NCBI GenBank assembly: GCA_907165065.1
Contig: OU015528.1
Location: forward strand, 28,356,515 to 28,420,514
Direction of reading: 5' to 3'
DNA length: 64,000 nt
From: Caprimulgus europaeus
Taxonomy: Eukaryota > Chordata > Aves > Caprimulgiformes > Caprimulgidae
Numbering within the stretch: the first letter of the stretch is position 1; each line of letters begins with the position of its first letter. Positions 47,875-60,714 of this stretch are shown piece by piece. The notes beneath the pieces were generated by a model. That model ran no database searches. It saw only the letters and a program-made list of their open reading frames with translations, and was not told where the DNA came from. The position numbers and the translations under genes are program-made.

Positions 47875-50800
47875 AATATGATTCCAAGCATGGAGAATTC
47901 ATGGGTAAAAGTTCCAGAAAACAAGAAATTTTATTTTTTTTCTTTTCTGTTTCATAGGAAATAACATTGCATTTTCTTATTCCTGGTTGATTGGTAGAGA
48001 ATTAAAATCTGAGAGACTCGCAGTTAGATGCAATCTACATGACTGTTTTTTTTCTCAAAGTGATAGTCACAATTATTACCCTGCCCTGAGCTCACTCTCA
48101 TTTGCTTCTTTACTTCCCCAAACTGAATAAGATAACAAAAGTTTCAGAGTATTTATGATTAGAGAGATGAAGATTTGTGATTTATGATTAGCCGGAAATG
48201 AAGCTCATGCTCATCTCCATCTGTAAATTGAGTGGGGAAGGTGCAAGAAGATTGTTTAACTAATTATCAATATTTCCTCTTTGCAATTAAACAGTATATA
48301 AGTTATTAGCAACCTTTGAGGCAATTTCAAACTTGCTTCATAAACTCCTCAGAGGAAAAGACATATGAATGATATGATGATTCTATACAGCTGAGGATCA
48401 ATAAGAGAAATCACTCTGAATCTTAATTAGTAATTAATTAATGAAATAAGATATTAAAGACTCATTAGTCTGCTGAGATTGGGATTGTATACTGGCACTG
48501 TTAAAGAGTATTGCTGTCAATGATTCACAAGGTCTTCTGCGATCTACTATTCTAAATGATGAACCCACAAGTCAGCGATTGAAAAATCTTTTCTTACGAC
48601 ACTGTTTTTAAAAGCTCAGAAACATGGACATCTAAGCAAATTTTTTAGCTGCTTATGATAATATTTATGAGATGATAGGGTGTCTAAAACATATCCTTAT
48701 ATAGCAAAAATATCCTCTCTGTGACTTTGTCATTCTTGGCTCTCTATGAGAAAACACTCTCTTATTCCTCAGCGTGATTTAATTTTTTTCAGTATCAAGA
48801 ATGTTTCTGAAGAATGATAAGTGTAACAGATTTGAAAAATTGAACTGCTTGTAGGCAGGGCAAGAGGTATCCATGCTGAGGATAGGGAGACTGTGTACTA
48901 TCTCTCACACCATGTTATTTTGAGCACCATCAAGCAGTACCAATGGGAGGTTGCAGCCCTTCTTCTCCCATTTCTGAACTACATGCAAACTCCCAAATTC
49001 AAGGAAGTTTCCACAGGAAGAATATGTTATCATTTAGAAGAGTAGACTACAGTGAAAAACAGCAGGGTCATAGAGATGATCTGGAGAAGTTGGTTTAGTT
49101 GACACCCTTCAGACCTTCATTTGTGTCATGTAGTAGAAGAGGTGTTTGCACTGTGGGGTTGTGTAGCTTGACACTGCTATACATCAGACCTTTCTTTGGT
49201 GCATGCTTAACAGTGCTACAGTTAAGCAATGCTGACTTACTTGGTTTCTATCTTTTGAGCAAACTTAATTTGTTTTCAGAGAGAAATCATCTTTTTTTTT
49301 TTCCCCTGCTCTCTGCTGATACCTTAAAACTTCCTCAGGAAGTAGATCAAGCTCCACACAAAATGCAAGAGCAGTCATTGCAGTCTTTCAGTAGTGAGAG
49401 GGATGCCTGCCTCCTGAATATGTAGTCTGAGTATGTCTGCAAGAAGTAGGAGACAGAGCTTTAAGACCCAGGTCTGGTCAAAGCCATTTCACAGGAAGGT
49501 GCTGCACCACCAGATTGTAGATGAGGTGAGAGGTAAAATCTAGTTTCTTTGACTGACATGGTCAGGAAAGTCTAGGTCCTGCAATGTTAGGTTACGAGCA
49601 ACACAGATACCTAAGCACTCTCCTCCCATAGCTACCTTGGTTATGGGACTGGTATTAGAGGTTATTAGGTCACAGAGGTGCATGCTCTTAAAGTGCCTAA
49701 AATCTTTTGAGTAATCCAGACAGTGAAAAAAAGACCTTTAAGCCCAGAGTGAAGAGTACCTATTATCTAGTCCTAGAATAACCTGTACAACTGAGAATTC
49801 TCCTGCAAAGAGGCAGGCTTGGACCTTCCCCAGGAACAAAATTAAATCAGGAGCTTCCAGATTCTGGGTGAGAACCAAGCTCCCTTTTGCTGCTGCACAC
49901 AGCACAAACACGGTCAAGTTTCCTACCTTTGGGGGCATTGGAGGGGTCAGACCACCGATCGCGTAAAGAATGACCCTCATCCTGGGGAAACCACCTTCCT
50001 GACCACAATGCCTTCCAGATAGATTCCCTCTCAAGTTTAGGCCACCATTTGAGTATGTTTTAGAATGTCCAATTTGTTATGAGTCACATTGTCACATATA
50101 GATAGGAATTCCTGCATTCAAAAAAGCATTTGGGTTATGAATTATCTCCCCTATCCCTTTTTTTTGAGGTGGATTTCTCTCTTGATTAGGTAGTCAACTC
50201 CCTCTACAACTCAGTGCTTTGTGTATCCCCTGTGAGACACCCATTTGCCTTGGACTTTGGAGGACTGGAAGGCTGTGGCTGTTCCATCAGTGATGAAGGG
50301 CTGAAAGTCAGGTGCTGCAAAAACTGATCTTTGATCTTGAGACATTGTTTTGGAGAGATACTAAGGGATATCACTGACACAGTGAGGGATCTGGGTGAGA
50401 ACATTTACCCTTGGCTTGAGCAAACTCAGAATGAAGGTTTGCTTCTGCTTTGTAAATCCATCAACCTCTGCTCATTAACATTAGTTGGAAAGTGTACATT
50501 AAAACATCTCAGTGGAGCATTAAAAGAATTTGCAGGGTTATCCTTGGCAATCTTCAAAGTGCTTTACAAACATTAAGGTCTATCTTTTGACTGGTAGCAT
50601 TTAGAAACAGAGCTGGTGCAATGGATGTGTCCACCCAGTACTCCTACTGCCCATACCCAGGTGGGCAGTTTGAGCCTTCTGAGCTCCTCCGATGGGCATA
50701 CTGGACTTCTAGCCCAGATATCAGAGTCAAGGGAGGAGGAATATCTTCATCCTTTCCCCTGTGGTAGGAACAGTAGTTTCTGACCATAGGTAGTTATGAG

Positions 50801-52038
50801 TCAACCCATATGGCTGGTACAGCTTCTCATTTTTATAACTGAACTGTAGCTAGACTTCTGTGTGGTAACTGGTATTCATTCACAATTGGAATGAAACAAT
50901 ATCAAAATTTCCTTGAAACCAATAATTCCTAATGTTGACTACAATCCAGGAGTGCATGCTTCTACAGTTATGGTTGTACTGAACAACCTTTTTTTTGGAA
51001 GGGGTATAAGTCCTGAAATCTCAGAACAGGGTTTACAAGATAGATGTATATATGCCTCTCTAAGTTATCCATTGTATCTTTATGCTTTACTCTTCTCAAG
51101 ATTTATTGATTTGTACTGTACAGAAGCAGGCTTGATGAAAAGGTCTGTGAATATGCAGCTCCCTGTGTTTATAAGAGTTATCATAAAGTAGTAATGTTTC
51201 CTCCAGACTGACAAATCCTTTTGAGTCACATTATTTTTCCTGCTGAGAGCCATATGCTGTTAATCAGTGCTTCGTTGACCCAGCTGTTTCACAATGTAAT
51301 GGGTAAAGCTAATGTTCTCTGCATATTTATTTTAATACCTTTTTTATATTTCATTTTTCATTATACTGCTTTAGCAAATTCACAAAATGGCCCCAGAGAA
51401 CTTTCTTTTTATACCTTGTTCACACTTCAGGTATGATTAAATTATCTGGATTTTTTATCAGTGCATTTGTGCAAATGTATGCCGAGAAATTATAAAACAC
51501 CAGAAGAAATTCTGAACATTAACAAGTAAGCTGTGAGGGATCAAAAAGGATGACCCTCATCCAGGTGAAAAATAACATAAAGCTCCTTGGTGTTTTCCAA
51601 AGCCTTATCCTGGGAGAAAGTTAGTGACAGAAATATTTGACAAAATGCCTTGTTTTGAAAACAGATTTGAGAAAAGTGTAAAACTAACAAATGTTCTCCA
51701 AGATTTTCCAAGTTCCAAGTTTTTTGATGTCAGATAGAACTTCTCATTATAAAATCTAAGCTAGCCAAACAAAAAAATCTTAATATTTCAGTGAAAGCAA
51801 ATTGGTGAATCCAAAACACATTTTTGAGGCGAAGGGTTCAGTCATAAACTTTTTGTGGATTTCACCATTTTATTCCAGTTTTGGATAAGAGAAAGGTTTG
51901 AAATCTGTGCAGATTTTCTTGGATAGGTAACCCTTTTCCTCAGCTAACCCACCATGATATGTTAGCCTCATTGATGTCCCTATGTTATCCTTTGATTCTA
52001 CAGAAGATAGAACAGTCAAATCTTAAAGAGTTTTTGGG
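47875..52038. other. Non-coding DNA
   Basis: No gene recognised. A homeodomain-type ATTA cluster lies at 48421-48447. A 98-codon minus frame at 49738-50034 and a 108-codon plus frame at 49099-49425 have no recognisable domain. The phrase ATGACCCTCATCC occurs at both 49970 and 51550, too short to call a repeat family. Confidence 0.5.
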
Positions 52039-52053
52039 AAAAAAAAAAAAAAA
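52039..52053. repeat. Poly-A run (A15)
   Basis: Homopolymer; no retrocopy is recognised alongside it. Confidence 0.85.
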
Positions 52054-55000
52054 TCTTCATACAGAACCTAATATTTTCAAATATATTTGAATGTATTAAA
52101 ATAACATTTATGTTCTCAGGAAAACAGAATTTATGCAAAATCCTACTTTAACAAACTATTTGAGTTGCAAGTCATTGCAGAATACAGTCCATTTACTATG
52201 TATTGGCTTTTCAGAGCCAATGTGTGTTGTTTTCTATTACTTTCCTAAATCTTACATATACTCTGCAAATTTTCATGTCATTAAGCATGTAAACATCTCA
52301 AAACCTTGTCCTATTTTTTTCCCTTAACTTCCACAATGCTATTTTCTTTTATTCTTTAAATTTCAGATAAATCTGAGATAGGTTTTGTTGGAAGTGTCCA
52401 GTCTTGCTTAGTTATGTAGTTCTTCTTCTTAGCTGTTTGAGGCCTTAGTGAAAGAAAACAAACAAGCTGAAAATCTGTAGATACTTTGACTAAAATAGTC
52501 AAAGTAATTTTCCTCTTCATCCTTCTGCTGTCAAACTCTGCTTTCTTCTGGTGACGTAAATAATAAATTTATGGATAGACAAATATCTCAACTTCAAGTA
52601 CAAAGCAGGATGTTTATAAAGCCTTTGAGGATGCCTTCAATGAGGCATAAATAAGAAAAGGGTTTCTGCTGCTGCTTTCGGATCACATTAGAAGTCATTC
52701 TTATCTGGGCAAACAGAAAGCATTTAAGCCTTGGTGGCTAAATGACAAAGCTTGGTGCTGATGGTATTGGACACTGCTGTGTGAACATTGCTCAGGCAGA
52801 AATGGATGGCAGGGTATAAAACGAAAGCTGAGTAAATATTTGTGTTTTTCTCAGTTTGGCAGCCAAACTAGACAAAGATGGGGGGAGGGGAAGAGGAGAG
52901 ATCTGTCTCAAATCACATGTTTAAACTTCTTCAGGATTTCTGTCCAGAGTGGAAGACTGATAAGGGAAAAAGGATTTTGTGTTTAACAACATGCTGTCTG
53001 GAGACGGCTGAAGGAAAACGTCAGTGGCTACTGCCTCACCATGCATCCCACAGCCAGGGTGCCCATGCTAGGGCCAGTGGGCTGAGGGACAGGGACTGCA
53101 TCATTCTCAGCCACAAGTCAGAGACTTGGTGGCTTTTACTCTCTGAAGGGCTCTCAACCCTTCACAGCCCTCATCTGAAGTCAAGTTGAAGTTTTTCAGT
53201 TCATTTATTCTCTTTGCATTTTTCAATTGGGTGTATGAAAAAGCTCCTGTATCAAAGACTAAGGTGATGTGTCCTACCTGAACTCCTCACCAGGCCAGAA
53301 AGGGAGCATCGCTGTGTTGATAAACAAAATGCTATCTAGCACAGAATAAATCATGGTCTAGAAGACACTGAAAGCACCCAAACCCAGAATTATCCTTGTT
53401 TAAACTACTCTCTTCAGAGATGTGAGATGCGGTTTCCAGGTCTGCAGTCTGTAAACACTGAACAAATGACCTAACTACTTTGCCACCAAGACAATCTTTG
53501 AATCTGCCTGGAAAAGTTTTTGAGCTAAAGCTGCTTGATGAATTTGACCCACTTTTGTAAATGGCTACAACATTAAAGAGAACAGCTCTTTAAGATATGT
53601 GCTAAAAATGAAGAAATCATTTGGCTTTAGTCTCATGCCTTTTGTTCTTTACTGCCTTCAGCAGTGGCACTGCTTCTGGGCAATGAACTCCACTTCACCT
53701 AGACATGAGACAAATTGCTCTGTGTACCTTGTGCTGACACAGATAATAATGTTGTCTTTATAAAGTATCCTGTGATAGGGCAGAGAGCTGCATGCTACAT
53801 AAAAGTGCAGCTCCAGAGGAGGAGTAAAAGTTGATTTTGCTTCTAATATATATCGGTTGTGTTCTTTGTAAAACCTACCTCATCACTTCCTTTCCAGACC
53901 ATGGATAAAGGTTCAAATGAGTCCTGAACAGAAATAAAAGCTACCGTCTTCTTCCTCTGAGTCCCCAAGCTCTCCAGAGGGGATGAGTAATGTTTTTGTT
54001 CCAGTAAGATACTGTGCATATCATCTCTCATATATTCTGTTCTTTTGTTTCTGCATCATACAGGCAGAACAACGAGAAGTGAGAGTGGGAGGACAACTTA
54101 AATGAATGGTTTGGAGACACTAGTTATCATGTCTGAAGTAATGGTAAAATTATCACATTTGCTGCACCAAATTTAAATATTGAGGTCAGGAAAGGATGGA
54201 AAACTTCCCTGTTCCTTCTTGTGGTTAGCTTCTTTCCTACAGGTAGATCTGAGGTATGTGTGATAAGGCATAGAAAACTGTCACAATATAGCAAAACCAC
54301 CAGCTAAACTAGTGATTTCAGAACATTCATTAACCCTTGGTATCCTGGACACACTCCCAGACCTGTTAAAGCATTTCTGTCAGATGCTGTAGTACCTCAA
54401 AGTTCTCAGTAAAATTCTGCATAATAGGTATCCTACTCCCCTATAAGAAAATTGCTACATCAGTCAATATTACCCAATATCTAGATACAGAGTATAAACA
54501 AAAAACATTTATTTTCCTTAGAATGTGAACTTTCCAAGTCTGTTGTATCTTTTAAAAAAACCCCAAAATGTTTGGCTAAATGACAAGAACTCATCAGTTT
54601 ATTGCAAAATAAAAACTGTCTATTAATATAAACGAGAACTTGCTTCTGTATGTTTAATAAACTCTTGTCATAGGCAGAGAAAGTCAGTGGAAAAAACCAA
54701 AACTGATACACAGAAAAAAAAACAAACCAAACCCTGGCAAGCTCAAAGGTAAGCCAAGCTAGCTGTATGTGTATAAACACACTAGGTTATTTCTTCTGTT
54801 TGCCTTAGAGTATAAATATTATAATAAGGCATGATTTGTTTTCTCAGTCTTTGTCTGCAGCTAAGATAGAAACTCTGTATCTACTATGGCAACAGAAAGC
54901 TGTGTTTGTACTGGATAATTTCCATGAAAACTCCTGCTGTTGCCTCCACAGGTTCAAGCTCAGTGTGTGAAAAAGCCATTGGCTAATTGTAGCCCTGTCA

Positions 55001-55303
55001 AGTCTTCTGCTCAGAGCAAAGCTGGTCTGTGTGTGATGCAGTGGTTTAAATCCTGGCAGCTGCTATCATCTTGTATGTGAGAGCTCCTGCCATTGCTGCA
55101 GGAAATCACAGGGTTTTCTTCAGAACAATTTGTTTCTTGTAATGTTTTCCAAAATAATTTTCAAAAACAGTCTTGCACTGCTAAGGGACAGCTTCTTATA
55201 ATATTTAGTATCATTTAATCAAATTAAGTAAATAATCACTATATTCCTAAACAGTTTGTTAAATGATAGATAGCTACATGAGCAAGTTCGACATGAGCCT
55301 TAC
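52054..55303. other. Non-coding DNA
   Basis: A G+C-richer patch at 52878-53189 carries a 103-codon plus frame without a recognised domain. No named repeat. Confidence 0.5.
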
Positions 55304-55423
55304 CTGCTCCCATCTCTCTATCTTCCTTCTGTCTGGTTCCAGCCCTACAATTGGGAACCTCCCAGATGCTTCTCCACACATTGCATAATCTATTCCTTCA
55401 TTTGGTGCTTTCAGAAACTTGAT
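55304..55423 (-). other. Candidate 120-nt exon, minus strand
   Basis: On the minus strand a T/C-rich stretch ends TTGCTTTTAGGTTTAG. It is followed by exactly 120 nt open in the frame that starts at the junction, then a very good donor, GAGCAG|GTAAGG. The 40-residue product is balanced and hydrophilic (IKFLKAPNEGIDYAMCGEAS, then GRFPIVGLEPDRRKIERWEQ). An in-frame TAG lies just before the acceptor, so it would have to be spliced. I do not recognise the peptide. Both junctions fall between codons. A real exon of an unknown gene, an exonised repeat or chance are all possible. Confidence 0.22.
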
Positions 55424-57933
55424 CTAAACCTAAAAGCAAGATGTGAAGATTTTCTTGCTATTTAAACAGAAAAACTCTCCTCCCTTGCAGTTCCCTTTAA
55501 TTCCCTATATTTTCATTTTTGGCAAGTGGACAAAGCAGTTTCACTGCTTTTGTATTATTTAATACTTTCATTCATGGAAATACTGCAATATTTATGGGAT
55601 ATATTAAAAAACACTGTCATGGAAAAGACAAATGCTCTTTGTGACTCTCTTGTATTTGGAAAATGATAGTTTCATGTAAGTGAATGTCTTTGTTCAAGGC
55701 TTTCCTTGGGGAAAAAAAAGAAATAACAAAAAGATATTGTAAATTCTACCACTGTTTTAGGCTTATGTAGTAGAGTTAGCCCTTGTCTTTAATTTGCTTT
55801 GCCATCTAGGATCTTTGTCTTCCAGAGGCATACAACAACTTGAAGAAGTGGATTTAACTTAATTTTTAATTTTAAGAAATGATGGAGCTGATAGTACATT
55901 TCCTACATCTTATATTTCCTATCTTCTTGTTACAGCTCTCACCCAGGAAACCAAAGGCACTAACTCATTAGCCTTAGTCTATACCCACAGGAGAATTACC
56001 TTATGACTCTATTTCATCTGGTGTGACCTGGGGACACTCTTTAATAGTACTTTAAGAGTTCGAACAGCCAGTTGGGAGAAGTAGATCCTTGGGTTTAGTC
56101 TTGGCTCCTGGTATTGCTTCTATACTTTGTACTTTGACTGAAAAATATGTAGATTAGCCTGAGGGGAAAACAAGGACTATATTTTTCAGTTCGAATTTCA
56201 TCTGAGTGTTGTACCTAATGTACTTTCATTCAGGGAGTTGAAGAAAAATTCTGTTTGTGTTAATCTGAGCAGAAACAAAAAATTAGTTCTCTTTGTTTAG
56301 CTCTCCCCTAACATCAAGATACATATATTCCCTGCTCTGCCACCCCGAAGCTTCAACATAAAGGCTGGAAAGCTAATACTACAGCAGAGAGATGAGGGCA
56401 TTTTAAAAGGAGATAATTTTGACATAATTTAGACTGGAAAATATATTCAATGTATGCCTATCACGTATTAAGCAGCCTTTAAGCTAGTAAACAGTTGGGT
56501 GCCATCACCCCTGTTTAAGTGGGGAACTCAGAACCCACAGAAGAGGGCAGAGCAAGCCCTCTAGAGACTATGTTTTTATTTTATGTAATTATATTATTGG
56601 TTTCTTATTTTGTTTTGCTTTAGGAACTGCGATGAGATGGGTAAGGTGAATGGGACAGAAATACTGACTTTATGACAGTTCTTGTCTGTGGGAGGTGATT
56701 TCTTGAGAATTATCAGACAGCTGTGATAATGGCTATTTAATCTCTCTTTCACAGTTAAAAAAAAAAAAGAGGGTAAGACTGAAAGGGCAATATTTAAGAA
56801 TGTATTCAGTGGAACCTAACACAAACTAATATGCTATGTTTATTCACTTCCTGAGAATAGAAACTTGATTAAATGTATCATTTTCCCCATTGTGCTAAGT
56901 AAGGCATTTTTCTCCAAATATTACTAAATTCTGTAACTTATTTTGGTGTAAATTAGTTATGAAAGAATGAAACAAGCTTTTTCTTCAAGCAATTCTAAAT
57001 AATTTATCTTGTTCAGCGTATTCTAAGTATTTAAAGCAAATTGTAATTGTGACTGTTGCTCTCAGAAAAGATTAACAGTGAACTAATACAATGAGTAAAT
57101 TGCATGCTGACTCTAAACAAGGCATATTTATGTGTTTCCTTTGAAAGGACAACAGCCTTTATAGCTTAAATTTATAATGTTATGGTTGAAAATTTGAAAC
57201 TTGCTGAAGTCTTCTACCTTTATGAAGTTGAACACCCAAATTTGATTACCTGAATTTTTCCTTTTCACATTAAATATGGTAGAAAATGACTAATGTGATT
57301 TGTTACCACCACGGGTTAGGAAAAAAGGAAACAAAGTATCATTCAAGGTAAGAAAACATAACCATTGCTTTCATGTGAAGTACACCAACTACTGTTGAAT
57401 TTCCACACTTGTCTGATTTTAAAAATAAACAAGTTCCAAAGCAGTATATTGAAAATCTAAAAATTAATCCAAGTACATGGCATTGTGACTTAACAACTAA
57501 TAATAAGGTGGCAAACTCCTTCAATACTATCTATAACAAAGCAGAGAACCAGTAGAAACTGTTACAAGTAACACTCAGCTTTCCATTTCCCAGGTAAGTG
57601 CTCTGATTGTTCAGGAGTGAACTTCTCTCCAGTGATATTCATCTCTCCACATTAAAGTCTTCTTTTGTCTTGGATTGAGAAATCATACATTAACAGAAAA
57701 ACTTTTGTATTTGACGGTTCAAGATTTTTTTGACAACATTTTATTGAACAGTTCTTGATGAGTTCTAACCAGTCTTCCATTTCTCTATCTCATTACATAG
57801 TCAGCTCCCAACTCTGCAAACCTGTCATGTACTTGTGCCTGTTTGCATCAGAGTAGACAAAGTGAAGCCAGTGAGAATACTCTTTGGCTTAAAATTATTC
57901 ATGATTTATAATGTTTGCAGTGCTTGTAGTGAG
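55424..57933. other. Non-coding AT-rich DNA
   Basis: No gene recognised. A11 lies at 56758-56768. A consensus donor CAG|GTAAGTG (GT at 57594) and another, AAG|GTAAGA (GT near 57350), occur on the plus strand without convincing upstream acceptors. Confidence 0.5.
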
Positions 57934-57951
57934 AAAAAAAAAAAAAAAAAA
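57934..57951. repeat. Poly-A run (A18)
   Basis: Homopolymer followed by GAAAGATAC; no retrocopy is recognised. Confidence 0.9.
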
Positions 57952-58501
57952 GAAAGATACAATATCCATTAATCTAAACCTTATATATGTGCATAATTTG
58001 GATGGGTACTCTTTTGTTAAAGATAAATGAATGATGAATAACAGTTTAAAGCCCTTAGAGGATTTAATTTTTTAATTTGTTTTGCTTTTGCTGGTCCCTT
58101 GCATAAAATAGCAGATACAATTATAAAGCCTTGGTAACCAGATGATGGAGGAGCAAGAAAATAACATTTAATGTGAAACAACTGGGGCTGTTGGCGTGGG
58201 TGATATAATATGGCTACAGGATTTCTGTTCTGAAACTATCTTTGGCATCTGTACTGACAATTCTTAAAATAAGAGCAATGATTTATTGCTAATTGAATTA
58301 CTTTATACATTACCTATTTACTTGTTTGCCTTTACAAATAAATGTATTTAGAGTGTAACATCAAGAATGAAATAAAGGAATAATATGTAGAAAAAGTTAA
58401 ATGGGAATAAAGAATAATAAATCCTATAACCTAAATTTATATGTTTTCTTCTTTTACCCCACAAGTATTTTCTTCCAAGAAAAATTTCATCTACTTTTCA
58501 G

Positions 58502-58548
58502 CCCCCTTGGGAGCTCAGCATGCTTCAGCTCTGCAGTATGCCTAGGAG
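58502..58548 (+). other. Candidate 47-nt exon
   Basis: An acceptor TTCATCTACTTTTCAG (ending 58501) and a donor GAG|GTAAGAG (GT at 58549) bound 47 nt. They lie inside an open frame of 75 codons (58401-58628) that is otherwise AT-driven and unrecognised. The splice signals are fair and coding support is weak. Confidence 0.13.
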
Positions 58549-60684
58549 GTAAGAGGTCTTTGCATTTTTGGATGATGTTTACTGATGCTTATACAACTTT
58601 ACCTGGACTCATTGCCCCCAAAGGATGAAGTCAGCTTTATGTGTTTCATGTGAAATAATTTATAACTCCAGAAAGAGATGAAGAAGATGAGGATCTATTT
58701 CAGCAAGATCTTTGATTAGGTTTCAGTTATAAGAATGTAAAGAGGGGCTTGAGAAGAACAGCAAATTAATGTGTCTACCATCAATATTTGAAATATTTGT
58801 TCTTTCTAAAACTCAGAACACCTTAGCTAAGATCCTTAGTTTTTGTCTTAACATTAGAGGTATGAATTTAACCCCAAGAGTAGCCCCTGTTTTCTGAATG
58901 CAGACTTCAGATTGTCTCATATTCAATAATGTTGTCCTTGAAATAGGGTGAAGAGACAATGTTTTGTTTCTTCTTGTATTCATAACATTTTTTTGGAGTA
59001 CTCACTTATTCCTTAGACTCAGCTTCAAGGTAGGATGTCCTTTGCATTTCAACTTTAGCCAGTCCCTCTAGCTTCAGATAGCATCATACAAAGACTAAAA
59101 TCTTCCTTTTACATTTCACACACCACAAATCACAAAAAAGAACAAGTGTTGGGCAACAGTTCCCTTAAGCAAACGGTATGTTGCTGGCTTTTGACCAAGA
59201 TCACATATGACACATTAACCAGACCTAGTACAGGCTGAATAAGTAGGCATTCAGAGCAAGCCACCTTCCCTCAAGCTATCAGTTTGCTGGATTATTTTTG
59301 TTTTCCAGTGTTTTCGTGCTGGTAGAAGAGCAGGTAATCATGGTTTGACATTTGTAATCTAGAGGTTATCAGAGCCTCACTTCAGCCCTCAATCATCTAC
59401 TGAGTGAGGTGCTGTTTACTGCTGCCACTGACCACAGTAACGAATAATTAGGTCACCCATGCATTTAAGCCAAGAATGTGACTAGGCAACTTGATGAACC
59501 AAGGACCTGCATAGACCTGTTTTTTGAAGACAGGATACTCCTACAAGCTCACATTTCCTCAATATTAATGGTCCATCTGCAAATTACTTAGATAAAATAA
59601 TTATTTCCACTATGGAGGAGTTGGAGGAAACTTCTTTTGCTTCTAGCAGCAGGAGAGCACCAGCCTCTGTACACCCCTTACGTCACACTGAGCCAGAAAC
59701 AGGATTAGCTTGTCTTCCACCTTCTTCCTTTCTGACTCCTCTCTCACATACCTGCAGCCAGCACAGAAGCTTTGAGGAGAAGTAGGAGAAGAGAGTGTTT
59801 AATATCCAGTCTTCTAAAAACTATGGACAAAGAGGTCCCTGGTGTGATCAGTAACAGCTGTCTGATGGAACATCTCAGGATTGTATGAAACCAAGTAACT
59901 TTAATTGTCCTCTCAGGATGGGCTTTTTACCTCTTCCACAAAAAAATTAAACTTTTATATTTAGCTTTTATAAAGAAAAAATATATTTTACTTTTATTAA
60001 AATGCATTTTATAAGAAATTGTTTCTAAATATGCTTTTAATAATCCCTTTAACAATTTTGCCTTCAGCTGTCTGTGACATTGAATTTGAAAGCACTTTCT
60101 TTAGAGTGCCTTTTTAAATTTGGAAAATAGGTTGAGAATATGCCTACTATTTTTTTCAGAACTTTCATAACTGCTGTTCATTGAAATAGAGTTTATTATC
60201 ATGATAATGCTTCTGCAAATCTGTAGTTCCTGTTATTACGGTAAATTGCCATGGGAAACTGAAAGGATTCAATACAGATTTCTGGAGATCATAGGCTTGG
60301 AAAATGAAACTCCTACTATCCATGCACTTTTGTCTGAAATATGTGACAGTGTTTCTCATAAACAAAGCTTTACCTTCTAATTCATTTAGTCATTTTAATG
60401 TATCTTATTTATCCAAGAGTACATCACAAACCCCACATTATTGTGCAACTGCAATATGTGAGCATATCTGGGCTTGTGCATTTTTATGATCCTGCCTTTA
60501 TATTAATTGAATCCGTATGAAATAAAAGAAACCAATATGAAGAAGGATAAGGAATCTGGTTGAGAATTAGCTGGCTTTTATTAGACACAAGATGAATGGT
60601 AAGTTTTCTATTCCCTAGTCAAAGGAGAGTAATTTTAGACTTAGGTTTCCAGTGCAAATATGTAATATTATTCTTTCTTCGGTG
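58549..60684. other. Non-coding DNA
   Basis: No gene, RNA gene or named repeat is recognised. Confidence 0.5.
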
Positions 60685-60714
60685 TTGTGTTTTTTGTTTT
60701 GTTTTGTTTTTTTT
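60685..60714. repeat. (GTTTT)n-like tract
   Basis: Short pentanucleotide-type repeat (TTTTTTG TTTTG TTTTG T8). Low complexity. Confidence 0.8.

Noticed and set aside
52285..52300. miR-30-like string TGTAAACATCT
   Set aside because: Only the first ten bases match and no star arm or hairpin is found.
56056..56072. GAGTTCGAACAGCC resembling a tRNA B-box
   Set aside because: No A-box, acceptor stem or cloverleaf could be built around it.
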